The notes: generated by a model from the letters alone, not told the origin. Counted from the stretch's first letter, positions 45,606 through 54,853 are shown. The stretch: 64,000 bases of DNA from Bryobacterales bacterium (GCA_003166865.1 PMUP01000055.1:34148-98147), one strand, 5' to 3'. A program made the numbers and translations.

Positions 45606-46640
45606 CTAGCGCTTCGCGGCGAGTGCTTCGGAAATGGCCGCGATGGCCGTGGCGCATTGCTCGCGCGAGACATCGAAATGCGTCACGGCGCGCATCTGGC
45701 GTGGATTGATGCCGTTCATCAGCAACCCGCGGGTTTTGAGCGCGAGAGTTAGCGCAGTGGTGGCGAGACCGGTGCCGGTAACGTCGAAGATCACGATGTT
45801 GGTCTGCACGCGCGCCGGATCGATCTGGATTCCCGCGAGCTTCGCCAGCTCGCCCGCAAGAAATCGCGCGTTGGCGTGATCCTCTCCCAACCGATGCGGC
45901 ATTTCTTCCAGCGCGATGAGCCCCGCCGCCGCCAGCACTCCAGCCTGTCGCATGCCGCCGCCCAACCGTTTGCGGTAGCCGCGCGCGCGATCGATCGCTT
46001 CGGCCCTTCCCACCAGCATGGATCCGACCGGCGCGCCGAGCCCTTTCGATAAACAGAACATCACCGAATCGGCTGGAGCCGCGAGATCGCGCACCGGGCG
46101 GTTCAAATGGCAAGCGGCGTTGAAAATTCGAGCGCCGTCCAGGTGCACCTTCAGGCCGCGATCGTGCGCGTTGGCACAGATGTCTTCGAAGACATCCATG
46201 GGATAGACCGCGCCGCCCGCCATGTTGTGCGTGTTCTCGATCTCGACCAGCGTCGTGGGTGCGGAATGCGCGCTCTTGGGACGGATGGCGGCCTCAATAT
46301 CCCTCCAGTGTAAGATTCCATCGCTCGCTGCAACCGGCCGGAGCAGGCAGCCGGAGAACCAGGCCAGCATCGCGAGCTCCCAATCGAGCACATGCGCGCG
46401 TGATTCGCAGATCACTTCCTGGCCGTGATCGGTATGAATCTTCACCGCGATGGTGTTGCCCATGGTGCCGGTGGGCACGAAGAGGCCAGCCTCCTTACCC
46501 ATAATCGCGGCTGCTCGTTCTTCCAGACGATTGACCGTTGGGTCTTCGCGATAGACGTCGTCGCCGACTTCGGCCTCCGCCATGGCGCGCCGCATGGCGG
46601 GCGTGGGACGTGTAACGGTGTCGCTTCTCAGATCGATCAT
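45606..46640 (-). CDS. ltaE: low-specificity L-threonine aldolase
   Basis: 344 residues from the ATG at 46640, whose start overlaps the hemW stop. [45 protein letters not shown] motif ([15 protein letters not shown]) and the PLP lysine in [13 protein letters not shown] identify a beta-eliminating lyase of the threonine aldolase family. It splits threonine or allo-threonine to glycine and acetaldehyde. A longer frame to 46859 lies inside hemW. Third gene of cyaY-hemW-ltaE. Confidence 0.93.
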   Translation of the reverse strand: MIDLRSDTVTRPTPAMRRAMAEAEVGDDVYREDPTVNRLEERAAAIMGKEAGLFVPTGTMGNTIAVKIHTDHGQEVICESRAHVLDWELAMLAWFSGCLLRPVAASDGILHWRDIEAAIRPKSAHSAPTTLVEIENTHNMAGGAVYPMDVFEDICANAHDRGLKVHLDGARIFNAACHLNRPVRDLAAPADSVMFCLSKGLGAPVGSMLVGRAEAIDRARGYRKRLGGGMRQAGVLAAAGLIALEEMPHRLGEDHANARFLAGELAKLAGIQIDPARVQTNIVIFDVTGTGLATTALTLALKTRGLLMNGINPRQMRAVTHFDVSREQCATAIAAISEALAAKR

Positions 46641-47734
46641 GTGATAAATTCCGCGAAAACTTCGTTCGAAAAGAGCACGCCGCGATCGGTCAGCCGCAAT
46701 CGCTCGCGGTCGCGCGACAGCAAGCCGTCCGCGAGGAAGCGCTGGATCGGCCGCTCGAACTTTTGCCACTCCTCTGGTTGAAGGAGAACGCCTTGCGTCA
46801 GGCGCAGTCCAATAAAAAAGCGCTCCTCCGCCGGATTGGCGGGCGTCTCGCCGATGCAAGGCGATGCGCCGCTCTGCGTCTTAGAAACGTATTCGCTGGG
46901 CGATTCGATATTCTGGCCGCGCACCGCGCCGTCAAACCAGTGCGCATCCGCGCCGAACCCGGCGTACGGTTCCAAGCGCCAGTATTTCAAGTTGTGCAGC
47001 GACTCGAAACCAGGCCGCGCAAAATTCGAAATCTCGTAGCGCTCGATTCCCATGCGCGCCAGTTCCGCGACCGCGGTCTCATAAAGCTCCGCAGTCAGCT
47101 CGTCGCTTGGCACATCCGGCGCGCCGTAGCGCTTGCCATTGAGCAGCACTTCGCTTCCGAGACGGCTGTCCGCATCGATCTCGAGCATGTAGACCGAGAC
47201 GTGCGGCGGCGCCAGTCGTTCGATCCACGCGAGCGACTCTTGCCAGGAAGCTCGCGATTGGCCGGGAAGGCCGGCGATCAAATCGATATTGATGTTCGTA
47301 ACGCCAGCAGTTCGGAGCACGGCCACTTCGCGCTCCACGATTTCCGCGCTGTGCTTGCGGCCAGTCCGCGCCAATTCGCGCTGCACGAAGGACTGCACGC
47401 CCAGGCTGACTCGATTGATTCCGGCGCTTACCCACCGGGCCGCGCGCTCGCCCGTGATGGTGCCGGGCGCGACTTCGATCGTGGCTTCTTGCCAGCGTCC
47501 TCGCCCAGGAACCGCGGCTAGAATTCGATCCAGACCGCCGGTCGCCATTCCGCTGGGTGTTCCGCCTCCCAAATAGACCGTCTCGGGTTGCCAGGCCCAA
47601 CGATGCGCGGCGATCTCCGCCACAAGCTCATTCACGTACTGAGGTTCCAACTCACGCGGAAAAACTCCCGACGCGAAGTTGCAATACGTGCACTTTTGCG
47701 CGCAAAACGGATAGGAGATATAGACGCCTGGCAT
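46637..47734 (-). CDS. hemW: radical SAM haem chaperone HemW (CPDH-like)
   Basis: 365 residues. [20 protein letters not shown] carries the radical-SAM CxxxCxxC (Cys11, 15, 18); [28 protein letters not shown] and [12 protein letters not shown] follow as in HemW/HemN proteins. The sequence lacks the CxxxCxxCxC extra cysteine of true HemN after the motif, which favours HemW, a haem-binding chaperone. It is flanked by cyaY upstream and ltaE downstream with no spacing. Confidence 0.92.
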   Translation of the reverse strand: MPGVYISYPFCAQKCTYCNFASGVFPRELEPQYVNELVAEIAAHRWAWQPETVYLGGGTPSGMATGGLDRILAAVPGRGRWQEATIEVAPGTITGERAARWVSAGINRVSLGVQSFVQRELARTGRKHSAEIVEREVAVLRTAGVTNINIDLIAGLPGQSRASWQESLAWIERLAPPHVSVYMLEIDADSRLGSEVLLNGKRYGAPDVPSDELTAELYETAVAELARMGIERYEISNFARPGFESLHNLKYWRLEPYAGFGADAHWFDGAVRGQNIESPSEYVSKTQSGASPCIGETPANPAEERFFIGLRLTQGVLLQPEEWQKFERPIQRFLADGLLSRDRERLRLTDRGVLFSNEVFAEFIT

Positions 47735-48061
47735 TTACAGCGAGACTTCGGCTCCCAGTTGTTTTGTAATCGCGTCCTGGATCAACTCAGTCAGCGTCTG
47801 GCCACTGGATGGCAATACGAAATCGCCCGCCACGTTGTCCCAATCCAGTTTGTAGCTCTTGGAATGCGCCGAGACCCAAATCTGATGAACCGGCGCGTTG
47901 GGGCTGATCACAAACTTGCCGGGCGGATCTTCGAATTCGATGGCCAGCGCGCCCGAGTTGAAATCAGCTTCGAACTCAGCGCCGTCGGAAGCGGCCGTGA
48001 GCCGGCGATATAGCGCCTGCAGCGACTGCTCGGCCCGGTTCTTGAATTCTTGGTCGTCCAT
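47735..48061 (-). CDS. cyaY: iron donor protein CyaY (frataxin)
   Basis: 108 residues. DDQEFKNRAEQSLQALYRRL gives the first acidic helix; EFEDPPGKFVISPNAPVHQI and WVSAHSKSYKLDW match the frataxin beta-sheet with the conserved W and Q/W surface. Frataxins bind Fe2+ and regulate Fe-S cluster assembly. Adjacent, with no spacing, to hemW, so iron-sulfur and haem handling are linked here. CyaY is unusual outside proteobacteria, so this is worth noting. Confidence 0.9.
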   Translation of the reverse strand: MDDQEFKNRAEQSLQALYRRLTAASDGAEFEADFNSGALAIEFEDPPGKFVISPNAPVHQIWVSAHSKSYKLDWDNVAGDFVLPSSGQTLTELIQDAITKQLGAEVSL

Positions 48062-48176
48062 GAAGATGTCCGAACCTTGATTCTAACCGAAGTGACTCTA
48101 ACTGAAATGCCTCGGCTCCCCGAAGTCAGAAACTTTGGGCCACCCCGGCGCATCTGCTACGCTTGGAACGTTGCTC

Positions 48177-49760
48177 ATGATGGAGTCGGCCTGTCTTCGA
48201 CACACTGAAATCCCGCATAACTCAGCGCTTTTTGCCGATTTTCAGTACCACTTCGACAAGGTCGCACCGTTCTATGCACACAATCCGCACGATAGCCGGA
48301 GCTACGCCGCCGCTGCGAAGCAGATCGCCTATTCCGACGACCGCCGTGGGGCGCTGGTAGCCGCGTTGCGCGCGAGCAACGGCGAAAGCGCTTCGCTCAA
48401 CCTGCTGGCTCGGCCCGGAACTTTGGCGGTGGTGACCGGGCAGCAGGTGGGGCTATTTTCAGGACCGGCCTACACCATTTACAAAGCTCTGACCGCTGTT
48501 CGACTGGCCGCGCAATTGAGCGAGCAGGGCATCCCCGCGGTCCCGATGTTTTGGCTTGCAACCGAGGACCACGACGTCGCCGAAGTGAGCCATGCGTTCG
48601 TATTCGGTCCGGATCATCGTCCGATTCAGCTGAGCGTCAGCGCGGATGGCGCGCCGGAACGGCCCGTAGGTGCAATTCCGATCGCGGCGCCTCCGGTGGA
48701 TCGGCTGCGTGAAGCTCTGGCGGGTTTTCCGCATGGCGAAGAAGTCGCTGAAATGGCCGGCGCGGCATATCCGGCTGGCGCGACTTTCGGCCGGGCTTTC
48801 CGCGCGTTGCTGGAGCGCTTGCTCGCTGGCCGTGGCTTGCTCTTCGTCGATCCTTTGGATGAATCGGTGCGCCGGTTGGCCGCGCCCTTGTTGCAAGAAG
48901 CCGTGCGGCAGGACGAAAGCCTGCACGCCAAGTTGATCGAACGCGGAAAGGCGTTGGAAGCGGCGGGGTATCACGCGCAGGTGCACGTGGAAGCGAAAAC
49001 ATCGCTGGTGTTCTTATTGGACGGCGAGCGTCGAGCGACTCTACGCCGGCAGAACGGCGAGTACGCGGCCAAGGAGAAGAAGTATTCGGCGGCGGAGCTG
49101 ATCGATCGCGCGGAACAATTATCGCCGAATGCGTTGTTACGGCCGGTGGTGCAGGACTACGTGCTGCCCACTGTCGCGTACGTCGGCGGACCCGCGGAAT
49201 TGGCATACATGGCGCAGTCGCAGGTGCTCTATCGGGAACTGCTGAGCCGGATGCCGGTGATGGTCTCGCGCAGTGGATTCACATTGTTGGATGCGCGCAC
49301 CGCCAAATTGATGGAGCGCTATGGACTCACCGTTCCGGGCTTCTTCCGTGGCGAAGACGGCGTGCGCGATGCGGTCGCCCAGAAGCTGGTCCCGCCCGCG
49401 TTGACTCAGGAGTTCAGCGAGGTTCGCCGCACGGTTTCGCATTCGGTGGAACGCTTGCGCGATGATCTGGCTGCATTCGACGCGACGCTGGCCGCGGCCG
49501 CCAACAAGAGCCTGGCAAAGATCACCTACCAGCTCTCGAAGATGGAGCGCAAGGCCGCGCGCGAAACACTGAACCGCAACCAGCGCGCCGACGCCGATAC
49601 GAGCTACATGTCGGGGCTGATTTTCCCGGACAAGCACTTGCAGGAGCGCTATTACTCGATCCTGCCGTTTCTTGCTCAGCACGGCGTGTCCGATTTGATC
49701 GACACGCTGTACCAGCACGTGCGGCTGGAGTGTCCGGATCACCAGGTGCTGGTAATCTGA
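48177..49760 (+). CDS. bshC: bacillithiol biosynthesis cysteine-adding enzyme BshC
   Basis: 527 residues from the ATG at 48177 (the frame to 48135 adds 14 residues and is less likely). VVTGQQVGLFSGPAYTIYKA, FWLATEDHDVAEV, YVGGPAELAYMAQ and the C-terminal coiled coil ending near YQHVRLECPDHQVLVI match BshC. It joins cysteine to GlcN-malate in bacillithiol synthesis. The gene is divergent from cyaY. The DinB-type protein at 17.4 kb may be one of the thiol-using enzymes of the same thiol system. Confidence 0.93.
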   Translation: MMESACLRHTEIPHNSALFADFQYHFDKVAPFYAHNPHDSRSYAAAAKQIAYSDDRRGALVAALRASNGESASLNLLARPGTLAVVTGQQVGLFSGPAYTIYKALTAVRLAAQLSEQGIPAVPMFWLATEDHDVAEVSHAFVFGPDHRPIQLSVSADGAPERPVGAIPIAAPPVDRLREALAGFPHGEEVAEMAGAAYPAGATFGRAFRALLERLLAGRGLLFVDPLDESVRRLAAPLLQEAVRQDESLHAKLIERGKALEAAGYHAQVHVEAKTSLVFLLDGERRATLRRQNGEYAAKEKKYSAAELIDRAEQLSPNALLRPVVQDYVLPTVAYVGGPAELAYMAQSQVLYRELLSRMPVMVSRSGFTLLDARTAKLMERYGLTVPGFFRGEDGVRDAVAQKLVPPALTQEFSEVRRTVSHSVERLRDDLAAFDATLAAAANKSLAKITYQLSKMERKAARETLNRNQRADADTSYMSGLIFPDKHLQERYYSILPFLAQHGVSDLIDTLYQHVRLECPDHQVLVI

Positions 49761-49798
49761 AGACCAACCGGGAGCTGAGGAGAGCCTTTAGGAACGCA

Positions 49799-49963
49799 TC
49801 AAATGTCGAGTCTCAGGAGTCTTGCATTCATCTTATACTCAGCGATACGCCTATCCCGCGCGGCTCTTCTTCGCTTTCCGTCCAGATCAAAGGCACTGAT
49901 TAACGCAAGGAAAATGGCTACAAATACGGCTACAAATATGGCTACAAATATGGCCGCTTCCAT
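49799..49963 (-). CDS. small single-span membrane protein
   Basis: 54 residues from the ATG at 49963 with TAGGAGA eight bases upstream. MEAAIFVAIFVAVFVAIFLA then LISAF is a hydrophobic segment; a basic, Arg-rich cytoplasmic tail follows (DGKRRRAARDRRIAEYK). The hydrophobic core is encoded by 12-bp tandem repeats. Function unknown. Confidence 0.6.
   Translation of the reverse strand: MEAAIFVAIFVAVFVAIFLALISAFDLDGKRRRAARDRRIAEYKMNARLLRLDI
49914..49957. repeat. 12-bp tandem repeat in the small membrane protein gene
   Basis: ATGGCTACAAAT, ACGGCTACAAAT and ATGGCTACAAAT with a partial fourth copy (ATGGCCGC). On the minus strand they code for the alternating FVAI units of the membrane segment. Confidence 0.85.
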
Positions 49964-50186
49964 GTGCAGTCTCCTACGAGCAGTATACACCTCCCAAGGA
50001 GCACGGCTCGGGCACGCCTGAGGCTGCTTACGGGGCACGATTTTCAAAGTAGCCCACCACCAACCGGGAAGTTAGCAGCGAAGAAGCGGTAGAATAAACA
50101 GGCCCACACGCGCGCTTGCCGTGTGGATAGACTCACCAACCAGGCCGTCGCGCCTCGTCGAACCATCACACCGAGGGTTTGAACCT

Positions 50187-50693
50187 ATGAAAGAGCACAA
50201 CGACAGCGCGGAGTTCAACGCCACATTAGCGAAGATAACGGGAGAGTACGAAGCAGTAGCGCCCTTGCTGAAAAGGGAGATGGACATTCAGGAATGGCAG
50301 CAGTTCCAGCGCCAAACGGAGCGCTACCTGTGCGCCCCGAAACTCGCGCGTACGACGAAGGCCCTGCTTCGGACTTGGGCCGAGCTGGTGGGCGACGGAA
50401 AGCGCGATTTTAGCGAGGCGTGCGACTCATTGGCGGACTTCTTTGTCGGGACGCACATCGGACATTGGGCTCTGCTCTACGAGGCCGCCCTGATTCACAA
50501 CCATCTTATGCGGGGCGCGGCGTATAGCATGACTTCGGAGCAAATCTGGGACGCCATGTGCGATGGAATCAAGAAAGCCATGGTGGCCCACGCGGATGTC
50601 CTCCGTAAATTGAACGAGCGGCGAATACGGCCCCGCCGTCCGCAACGGAAGAAAGGGGTCAAGAAACGAGTTGCCAATCGAAGGTTTCGCTGA
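50187..50693 (+). CDS. protein of unknown function
   Basis: 168 residues from the ATG at 50187; the in-frame ATG at 50121 adds 22 unlikely residues. Predicted all-helical, with a very basic tail (RRIRPRRPQRKKGVKKRVAN) that could bind nucleic acid. No family recognised. Convergent with the exported protein gene that follows. Confidence 0.6.
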   Translation: MKEHNDSAEFNATLAKITGEYEAVAPLLKREMDIQEWQQFQRQTERYLCAPKLARTTKALLRTWAELVGDGKRDFSEACDSLADFFVGTHIGHWALLYEAALIHNHLMRGAAYSMTSEQIWDAMCDGIKKAMVAHADVLRKLNERRIRPRRPQRKKGVKKRVANRRFR

Positions 50694-50697
50694 GAAT

Positions 50698-51723
50698 TTA
50701 CGGGGGTGGAAAACAGATCACGCCTTCACTATCACCGCTATGCACATAGACCGGCGCATTCCTGGTCAACCAAAGACCGACCTCAGTAGTGGTGTTCCGG
50801 ACCGTTTCGGGCACCATGGCAGGTCCGTCATCCGGATAAGTATCTTCATAATTGTCTACCGCCCATTCGGAGGGAACCGTATGTTCTTTTGCCAGACGGC
50901 TCACAAACTCTTGGGTATCTCGACTAAACGTATTGCCGGTGAATTGACTGAAGGTCTCAAGCTGGCCAGCCGAATTCACAGGCCACGGGTATGGGGAAAG
51001 CAACATTGTGGTTCGCAGGCCATTTGCATTCCCCCACTGAATCGCTTGCATGATGAACTTCTGATAGCCGGGGCCACTGCCGCCGGTCAGAAAAAAATGT
51101 GGCGGAACGTCGAACGCGATTGCCTTGCCGTACAGCGCCTCGGCCCGCTCCAGCGCATAGTACGGATTAGTCGCAAAGACGTTCTCCCCGAGCTTTGGTT
51201 CGTCCGCGGCATTTGGAGCTACTACCGGGGCCACTGAATTGATACCCACCGTTCTGGCGGCATCCACGTATTCTTTCCACTGCTCGATATCTTCTTCCAA
51301 TTGTCCAGGAGCAACTGCATCAGAGGGCGTATTCACATTGGCTTCGGAGGGTCGAAGGCCATTTTGTATATACTGCTCCTGATAGTAGTCGTAGCTTGGG
51401 GGAAGCGTGAAATAATTCCATCCCACCTGCCCCAGTTCGGCTTCGCCTGGTCCGGTCCCGCTAAACACTTCTTCGATGGATTGAATAAGGCCTGGTGTTT
51501 GCTCGGCTGCGTTTATCGCATTGGCATGCTGGTAGAGCCCCACGTGACCGGATTTGAGAAGCGCTTTGATCAGATCGCCATTACGGAGTGCATTGAAACC
51601 GCCGGTCCCACCGACAAAGATATATACGCCCAAATCTGGGCAGAAACGGTATTCTTGTGGCGCAGCATGCGCTGCAGATATCATGCCTATTGCCGCTAGG
51701 AATGCTAAGAAACGGAAGACCAT
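50698..51723 (-). CDS. exported protein of unknown function
   Basis: 341 residues with a signal peptide ending near SAAHAAP. The body is rich in Asn, Pro and Tyr; segments such as PPHFFLTGGSGPGYQKFIMQ and LRTTMLLSPYPWPVNSAG suggest a TIM-barrel-like enzyme of the glycoside hydrolase type, but no signature is certain. Two cysteines (CPDLG, CFPPP) near the ends could pair. Function unknown. Confidence 0.68.
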   Translation of the reverse strand: MVFRFLAFLAAIGMISAAHAAPQEYRFCPDLGVYIFVGGTGGFNALRNGDLIKALLKSGHVGLYQHANAINAAEQTPGLIQSIEEVFSGTGPGEAELGQVGWNYFTLPPSYDYYQEQYIQNGLRPSEANVNTPSDAVAPGQLEEDIEQWKEYVDAARTVGINSVAPVVAPNAADEPKLGENVFATNPYYALERAEALYGKAIAFDVPPHFFLTGGSGPGYQKFIMQAIQWGNANGLRTTMLLSPYPWPVNSAGQLETFSQFTGNTFSRDTQEFVSRLAKEHTVPSEWAVDNYEDTYPDDGPAMVPETVRNTTTEVGLWLTRNAPVYVHSGDSEGVICFPPP

Positions 51724-51816
51724 CAGCTATGGACTTAGTTTATACCCTGCTGGAAGTCGTTCGGGCAAACCATTCGCGGGTGAGCACTAACCCGGTGCTG
51801 GTGGTCTGAATCGTAA

Positions 51817-53076
51817 TCACGGCTCGAATGCCGCAGCCATGAGGTCTTGCTCTGCTCTTGGAATGCGAAGCTCCGTCGCTTCAGCCCTCCACGACGCTAC
51901 CGCTGTGGTGACTTCCGCAAGCACACGCTCGCCTTCGATTTTCGACAGACCGTAATCAGCGCGCGCCTCCAAGGCAATTGAAACATCACAGGCAGTATCG
52001 ACTTCGTTTATCGCTAGCGAGAGTTCGCTGCGGTCGTTCGAAGGATTAATATCGTATGCGGGCGACAGCGAGAGACCCTGCTCACCGATAAAGAATCCGT
52101 GATTTCGAAGGTGATCGTCCGTGTTGTGGATGAGGATACTAAATACGACTCGCCGAAAGAGTTCGATGCAATCGTGGTGAGTATTCGAACCCTGGGATTG
52201 CAGCAGATCGACGAGTTCCAAATAGCTTGCGCCAGCCTCGCCGTCGGTCCGCTGGGTGAGCGTCATCGCCGACACGAACGCTAATCGCCGGCCTTGCGGG
52301 GTGCGATCGAATCGCCTTGCGAGGAAGGTCGTGTAAGCATCCTCGGACACGCGCAGTGCTCGAGTCTGGGGAACTTTGATTCCGGCTTTAGCCGCCAGCC
52401 TGTGCGCGACGAGTTCCCATGCGCCGATGTCACGCCTGTCCTGCCGGCTGGGAAACTTGGCTAAACAAAGCGCGCCCTCTTCATCTCTCACAGACGCCTT
52501 CGGCCGTGCACCGCCTAGGGACGATCCCGGAGCGAAGAGTTGCGTCAGCCACCGTTCATAGTCGGGGTGCTCTTCTTCGTCGGCATGCAGTTCGAATTGA
52601 AGGCTTGCCGCCTGAAGCTCTCGGAGCGAAGTGATCGGCGGTGCTGCATAGTGGTCATCGCTGTCGAGGAATCGCTCAGTGTCGGAATCTTTAAAACGCA
52701 GAGCGCCCAATCTGGTTTCGTCATGGACTCCGAGCAGGAAGTCCCATTCCGTGAGAGACCTTGCCCTGCGTCCATCCAGGCGCGCGCGCATGTTCTCACG
52801 CCTCTGCATCAGTACGCGTCCCCATCGATCGGGCGATGAATCGAGAAAGATGCCGAAGTTCGCGCGTCCGGGCACGGGATATTGAGGTCCCTTGACTAAT
52901 GCGAGATCCGGGTCAAACGCGAACGCCTCAGTCTTCTGCAACCAAGTAGGCTCGTATTCGAATGAGAAGACATCTCCAGTCCGACTCGTCTGGCAACGTA
53001 GCGATCCCATCAACACCGGCTCATCGAAATGCTTCAAGTCGGCGTACACGGCTACAGTGTCCAGTCGCCGTGTCAC
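51817..53076 (-). CDS. hipA: HipA-family toxin kinase
   Basis: 419 residues from a GTG start that overlaps the hipB stop by 4 bp. SSLGGARPKASV (about residue 187) and the kinase motif IHNTDDHLRNHGFF followed by LSPAYDINPS are diagnostic of HipA-type Ser/Thr kinases; NxDDHxRN contains the catalytic Asp and Mg-binding Asp/Asn. Classical HipA phosphorylates glutamyl-tRNA synthetase and stops translation. All key residues are present, so it is probably active. Confidence 0.9.
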   Translation of the reverse strand: MTRRLDTVAVYADLKHFDEPVLMGSLRCQTSRTGDVFSFEYEPTWLQKTEAFAFDPDLALVKGPQYPVPGRANFGIFLDSSPDRWGRVLMQRRENMRARLDGRRARSLTEWDFLLGVHDETRLGALRFKDSDTERFLDSDDHYAAPPITSLRELQAASLQFELHADEEEHPDYERWLTQLFAPGSSLGGARPKASVRDEEGALCLAKFPSRQDRRDIGAWELVAHRLAAKAGIKVPQTRALRVSEDAYTTFLARRFDRTPQGRRLAFVSAMTLTQRTDGEAGASYLELVDLLQSQGSNTHHDCIELFRRVVFSILIHNTDDHLRNHGFFIGEQGLSLSPAYDINPSNDRSELSLAINEVDTACDVSIALEARADYGLSKIEGERVLAEVTTAVASWRAEATELRIPRAEQDLMAAAFEP

Positions 53077-53429
53077 GGCAATTCCTCCGATTCCGTTGAC
53101 CGCGCGCCAGCCCTTGTTGACCGTTTGGGCGCGCGCGATTTCGGCTCCAGCTTGGCGTCCTGGAGTTTACGGCCAAGCGCGTCGTCCGCGGCAACCGACC
53201 CAAGATCATTCTCGAGCCGCAATGTCTGCAAGACCCTCGCGTAGATCCCTAAAGCTACTGCGGGATCCCCGTGCTCAACCCGGTACAGTGTCTTTCGCGT
53301 GATACCCGCGCGTTGCGCTAGCGTTTCGGATGAGGACGCTCTACGAAGCCGGGCTTTTTTAATGTTCTCGCCAAGGCCGGCCATCAAGCGGGCCAGCCGA
53401 GGAAGAATGGCGGGAGTTTTGCGAGGCAT
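53073..53429 (-). CDS. hipB: HipB-like HTH antitoxin
   Basis: 118 residues. HTH at about 15-70 (LGENIKKARLRRASSSETLA then QRAGITRKTLYRVEHGD), typical Xre/HipB. A Lys/Arg-rich C-terminus (SRAPKRSTRAGARS) could bind HipA or DNA. It would repress its own promoter from the palindrome at 53464-53481. Confidence 0.85.
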   Translation of the reverse strand: MPRKTPAILPRLARLMAGLGENIKKARLRRASSSETLAQRAGITRKTLYRVEHGDPAVALGIYARVLQTLRLENDLGSVAADDALGRKLQDAKLEPKSRAPKRSTRAGARSTESEELP

Positions 53430-53463
53430 ACTGAGTCATATCATACACCAAAATGGCCAAACA

Positions 53464-53481
53464 TGGGTAATATATAACCCA
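53464..53481. promoter_or_regulatory. candidate HipB operator
   Basis: TGGGTAATATATAACCCA is an inverted repeat with 5-bp arms (TGGGT/ACCCA) around an AT-rich core, 35-52 bp upstream of the hipB start. The A/T core could also hold the -10 element. Confidence 0.55.
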
Positions 53482-53509
53482 CTGAGGTCGGGCCTGGCAT
53501 AGGGATGGC

Positions 53510-53580
53510 TGGTGGCCGAGGTGGGGGTCGAACCCACACGAAGAGTGAACTTCGCCAGATTTTGAGTCCCCTAGGTATAC
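53510..53580 (-). pseudogene. 3' fragment of a tRNA-Leu gene
   Basis: On the minus strand the sequence has an anticodon loop CTCAAAA (CAA), a variable arm (GAAGTTCACTCTTC), T arm GTGGG/CCCAC and acceptor 3' strand CTCGGCC-A-CCA. The 5' acceptor strand (GGCCGAG) and D arm are missing, so it is not a functional tRNA. It differs from the intact tRNA-Leu nearby except in the anticodon loop region. Confidence 0.75.
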
Positions 53581-53681
53581 CTGCATCCTACTGTCAATAC
53601 GGCAGTTATATTTGTTAGATGTGAAACTGTGTAATAAACTGTGTAAATTAGGAGGGTAGAGCTGACGGGAGTCGATGCGAG

Positions 53682-53768
53682 TGGTAGCGGGCGAGGGAAT
53701 TGAACCCCCATGACCTTGCGGTCGGACGATTTTGAGTCGTCTGCGTCTGCCAGTTCCGCCAGCCCGCC
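53682..53768 (-). tRNA. tRNA-Leu (anticodon CAA)
   Basis: All arms fold on the minus strand: acceptor GGCGGGC with GCCCGCT (one G-U), D arm GCG/CGC, anticodon stem GACGA/TCGTC with loop CTCAAAA, a long variable arm (CGACCGCAAGGTCAT), T arm GGGGG/CCCTC and encoded CCA at 53682-53684. Its 3' end faces the tRNA-Leu fragment at 53510-53580. Confidence 0.93.
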
Positions 53769-53911
53769 ACAGCGCAGCTATGCGCACCTTTCACTCTAGC
53801 ATTCCGGCTCAGGTCGCGGGACGGCGATGCCCTCCATCCCCGGAAGGATGTCACGGACGTGCGTGAGTCCCCTCTCTTTGGCCATTCCCTCCCTTGCTTT
53901 CAAATGAAGTT

Positions 53912-53943
53912 ATGAAGCCATGAACTTTGCTTCATGGCTTCAT
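53912..53943. terminator. inverted repeat abutting the partition gene stop
   Basis: ATGAAGCCATGAA (53912-53924) and TTCATGGCTTCAT (53931-53943) are perfect reverse complements around a 6-base loop. It follows the stop codon of the minus-strand gene (53944-53946) without spacing. It could be a terminator, but it contains the same ATGAA/TTCAT word as the octamer array upstream of parA, so it might also be a partition-protein site. Confidence 0.6.
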
Positions 53944-54186
53944 TTACTCAGGAAACCGTTGTTGCAGAAGTTCAGTGACAACGTCCTTGATTTCCCTGCC
54001 CTCCATCGCGCAGCGAGCTTTCACGCGGGCGCGAAGCGCCTTTGGGATTTCGACATTCAGGCGGGCCGTTTCTTCCTGCCCGCCGTTTACGAACTTATCG
54101 AGGGTGGCGACAGTCGCTGGTGCCGCTGCCGTGTTTTTCTTGCTAGGGCGCGAGCCCCAACTGGTGTTAGCGGTTTGCTGCGACAT
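53944..54186 (-). CDS. ribbon-helix-helix partition partner of ParA
   Basis: 80 residues from the ATG at 54186 with GGGAG upstream; the longer frame to 54363 lies inside parA. Unstructured N-terminus (MSQQTANTSWGSRPSKKNTA), then ETARLNVEIPKALRARVKAR and EIKDVVTELLQQRF, a ParG/omega-type ribbon-helix-helix. Such small proteins bind tandem short repeats upstream of the operon and stimulate ParA. Overlaps parA by 20 bp. Confidence 0.8.
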   Translation of the reverse strand: MSQQTANTSWGSRPSKKNTAAAPATVATLDKFVNGGQEETARLNVEIPKALRARVKARCAMEGREIKDVVTELLQQRFPE

Positions 54187-54853
54187 GCAGTGACTCCCTG
54201 CTGATGTGATGGCTCTCGTTGAGAGCGACGATGATCTCCTCCATCCATGCGCGGATTTCGTCTGCGGCAGGGCCGTGCGGCTCGGTTTCGAGCGCGGACA
54301 TGCCGCGCCGTGCCGCCTTTGCGTATTCTTGCCGGTTACGGATCGCCGTCTGGAAGGTCGCAAACGGGCGTTTGCTCAGCTCCTCCTGGACTTCGTTGCC
54401 AAGGGTGGTGTTCAGGAACAGCCGATTGACCAGAAACCGGGTCAAGAGGTTTGGCTTGATGGACGCGCATTCGTCGATGGTCTCCTCCACGTCCTCGGCT
54501 GCCCAGATGTCGAACGGCGACGGCTGCACGGGGATGATGACGAAGTCGCTGGCGACGATGGCCGAACGCGCGATCTTGTTGACGCCTGGCGGGCCGTCAA
54601 TGATGACCCATTCGTAATCGAGACTGATGGGCGCAAGCTCCCGATGCAGAGTTTCCTTGGGCAGGCCTATGACGGGAAAGAGGCCGATCGCGCTTTCGTT
54701 TTTGCGTTGGGCCGACCAATCGAGCGCGGAGCCCTGCGGGTCCCCGTCGACAAGAAGCACTTTGTGGCCTTGGGCAAGGGCGGTGGCCAGGTTGACGCTG
54801 AGCGTCGTTTTGCCGACGCCGCCTTTCTGGTTTAAGAGCGCAATGACGGGCAT
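54167..54853 (-). CDS. parA: ParA-family partition ATPase
   Basis: 228 residues. LLNQKGGVGKTTLSVNLATA is the deviant Walker A with the signature lysine; VLLVDGDPQGSALDW and WVIIDGPPG complete the nucleotide site. The size is that of small Ib-type ParA proteins that pair with ribbon-helix-helix partners, and such a gene overlaps its 3' end. AAGGAG stands four bases before the ATG. The six-octamer array at 54875-54922 lies just upstream. Confidence 0.93.
   Translation of the reverse strand: MPVIALLNQKGGVGKTTLSVNLATALAQGHKVLLVDGDPQGSALDWSAQRKNESAIGLFPVIGLPKETLHRELAPISLDYEWVIIDGPPGVNKIARSAIVASDFVIIPVQPSPFDIWAAEDVEETIDECASIKPNLLTRFLVNRLFLNTTLGNEVQEELSKRPFATFQTAIRNRQEYAKAARRGMSALETEPHGPAADEIRAWMEEIIVALNESHHISRESLHVAANR

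Noticed and set aside
45226..46113. 295-codon minus-strand ORF overlapping the threonine aldolase gene
   Set aside because: Arg/Gly-rich out-of-frame reading of ltaE plus spacer; no domain visible.
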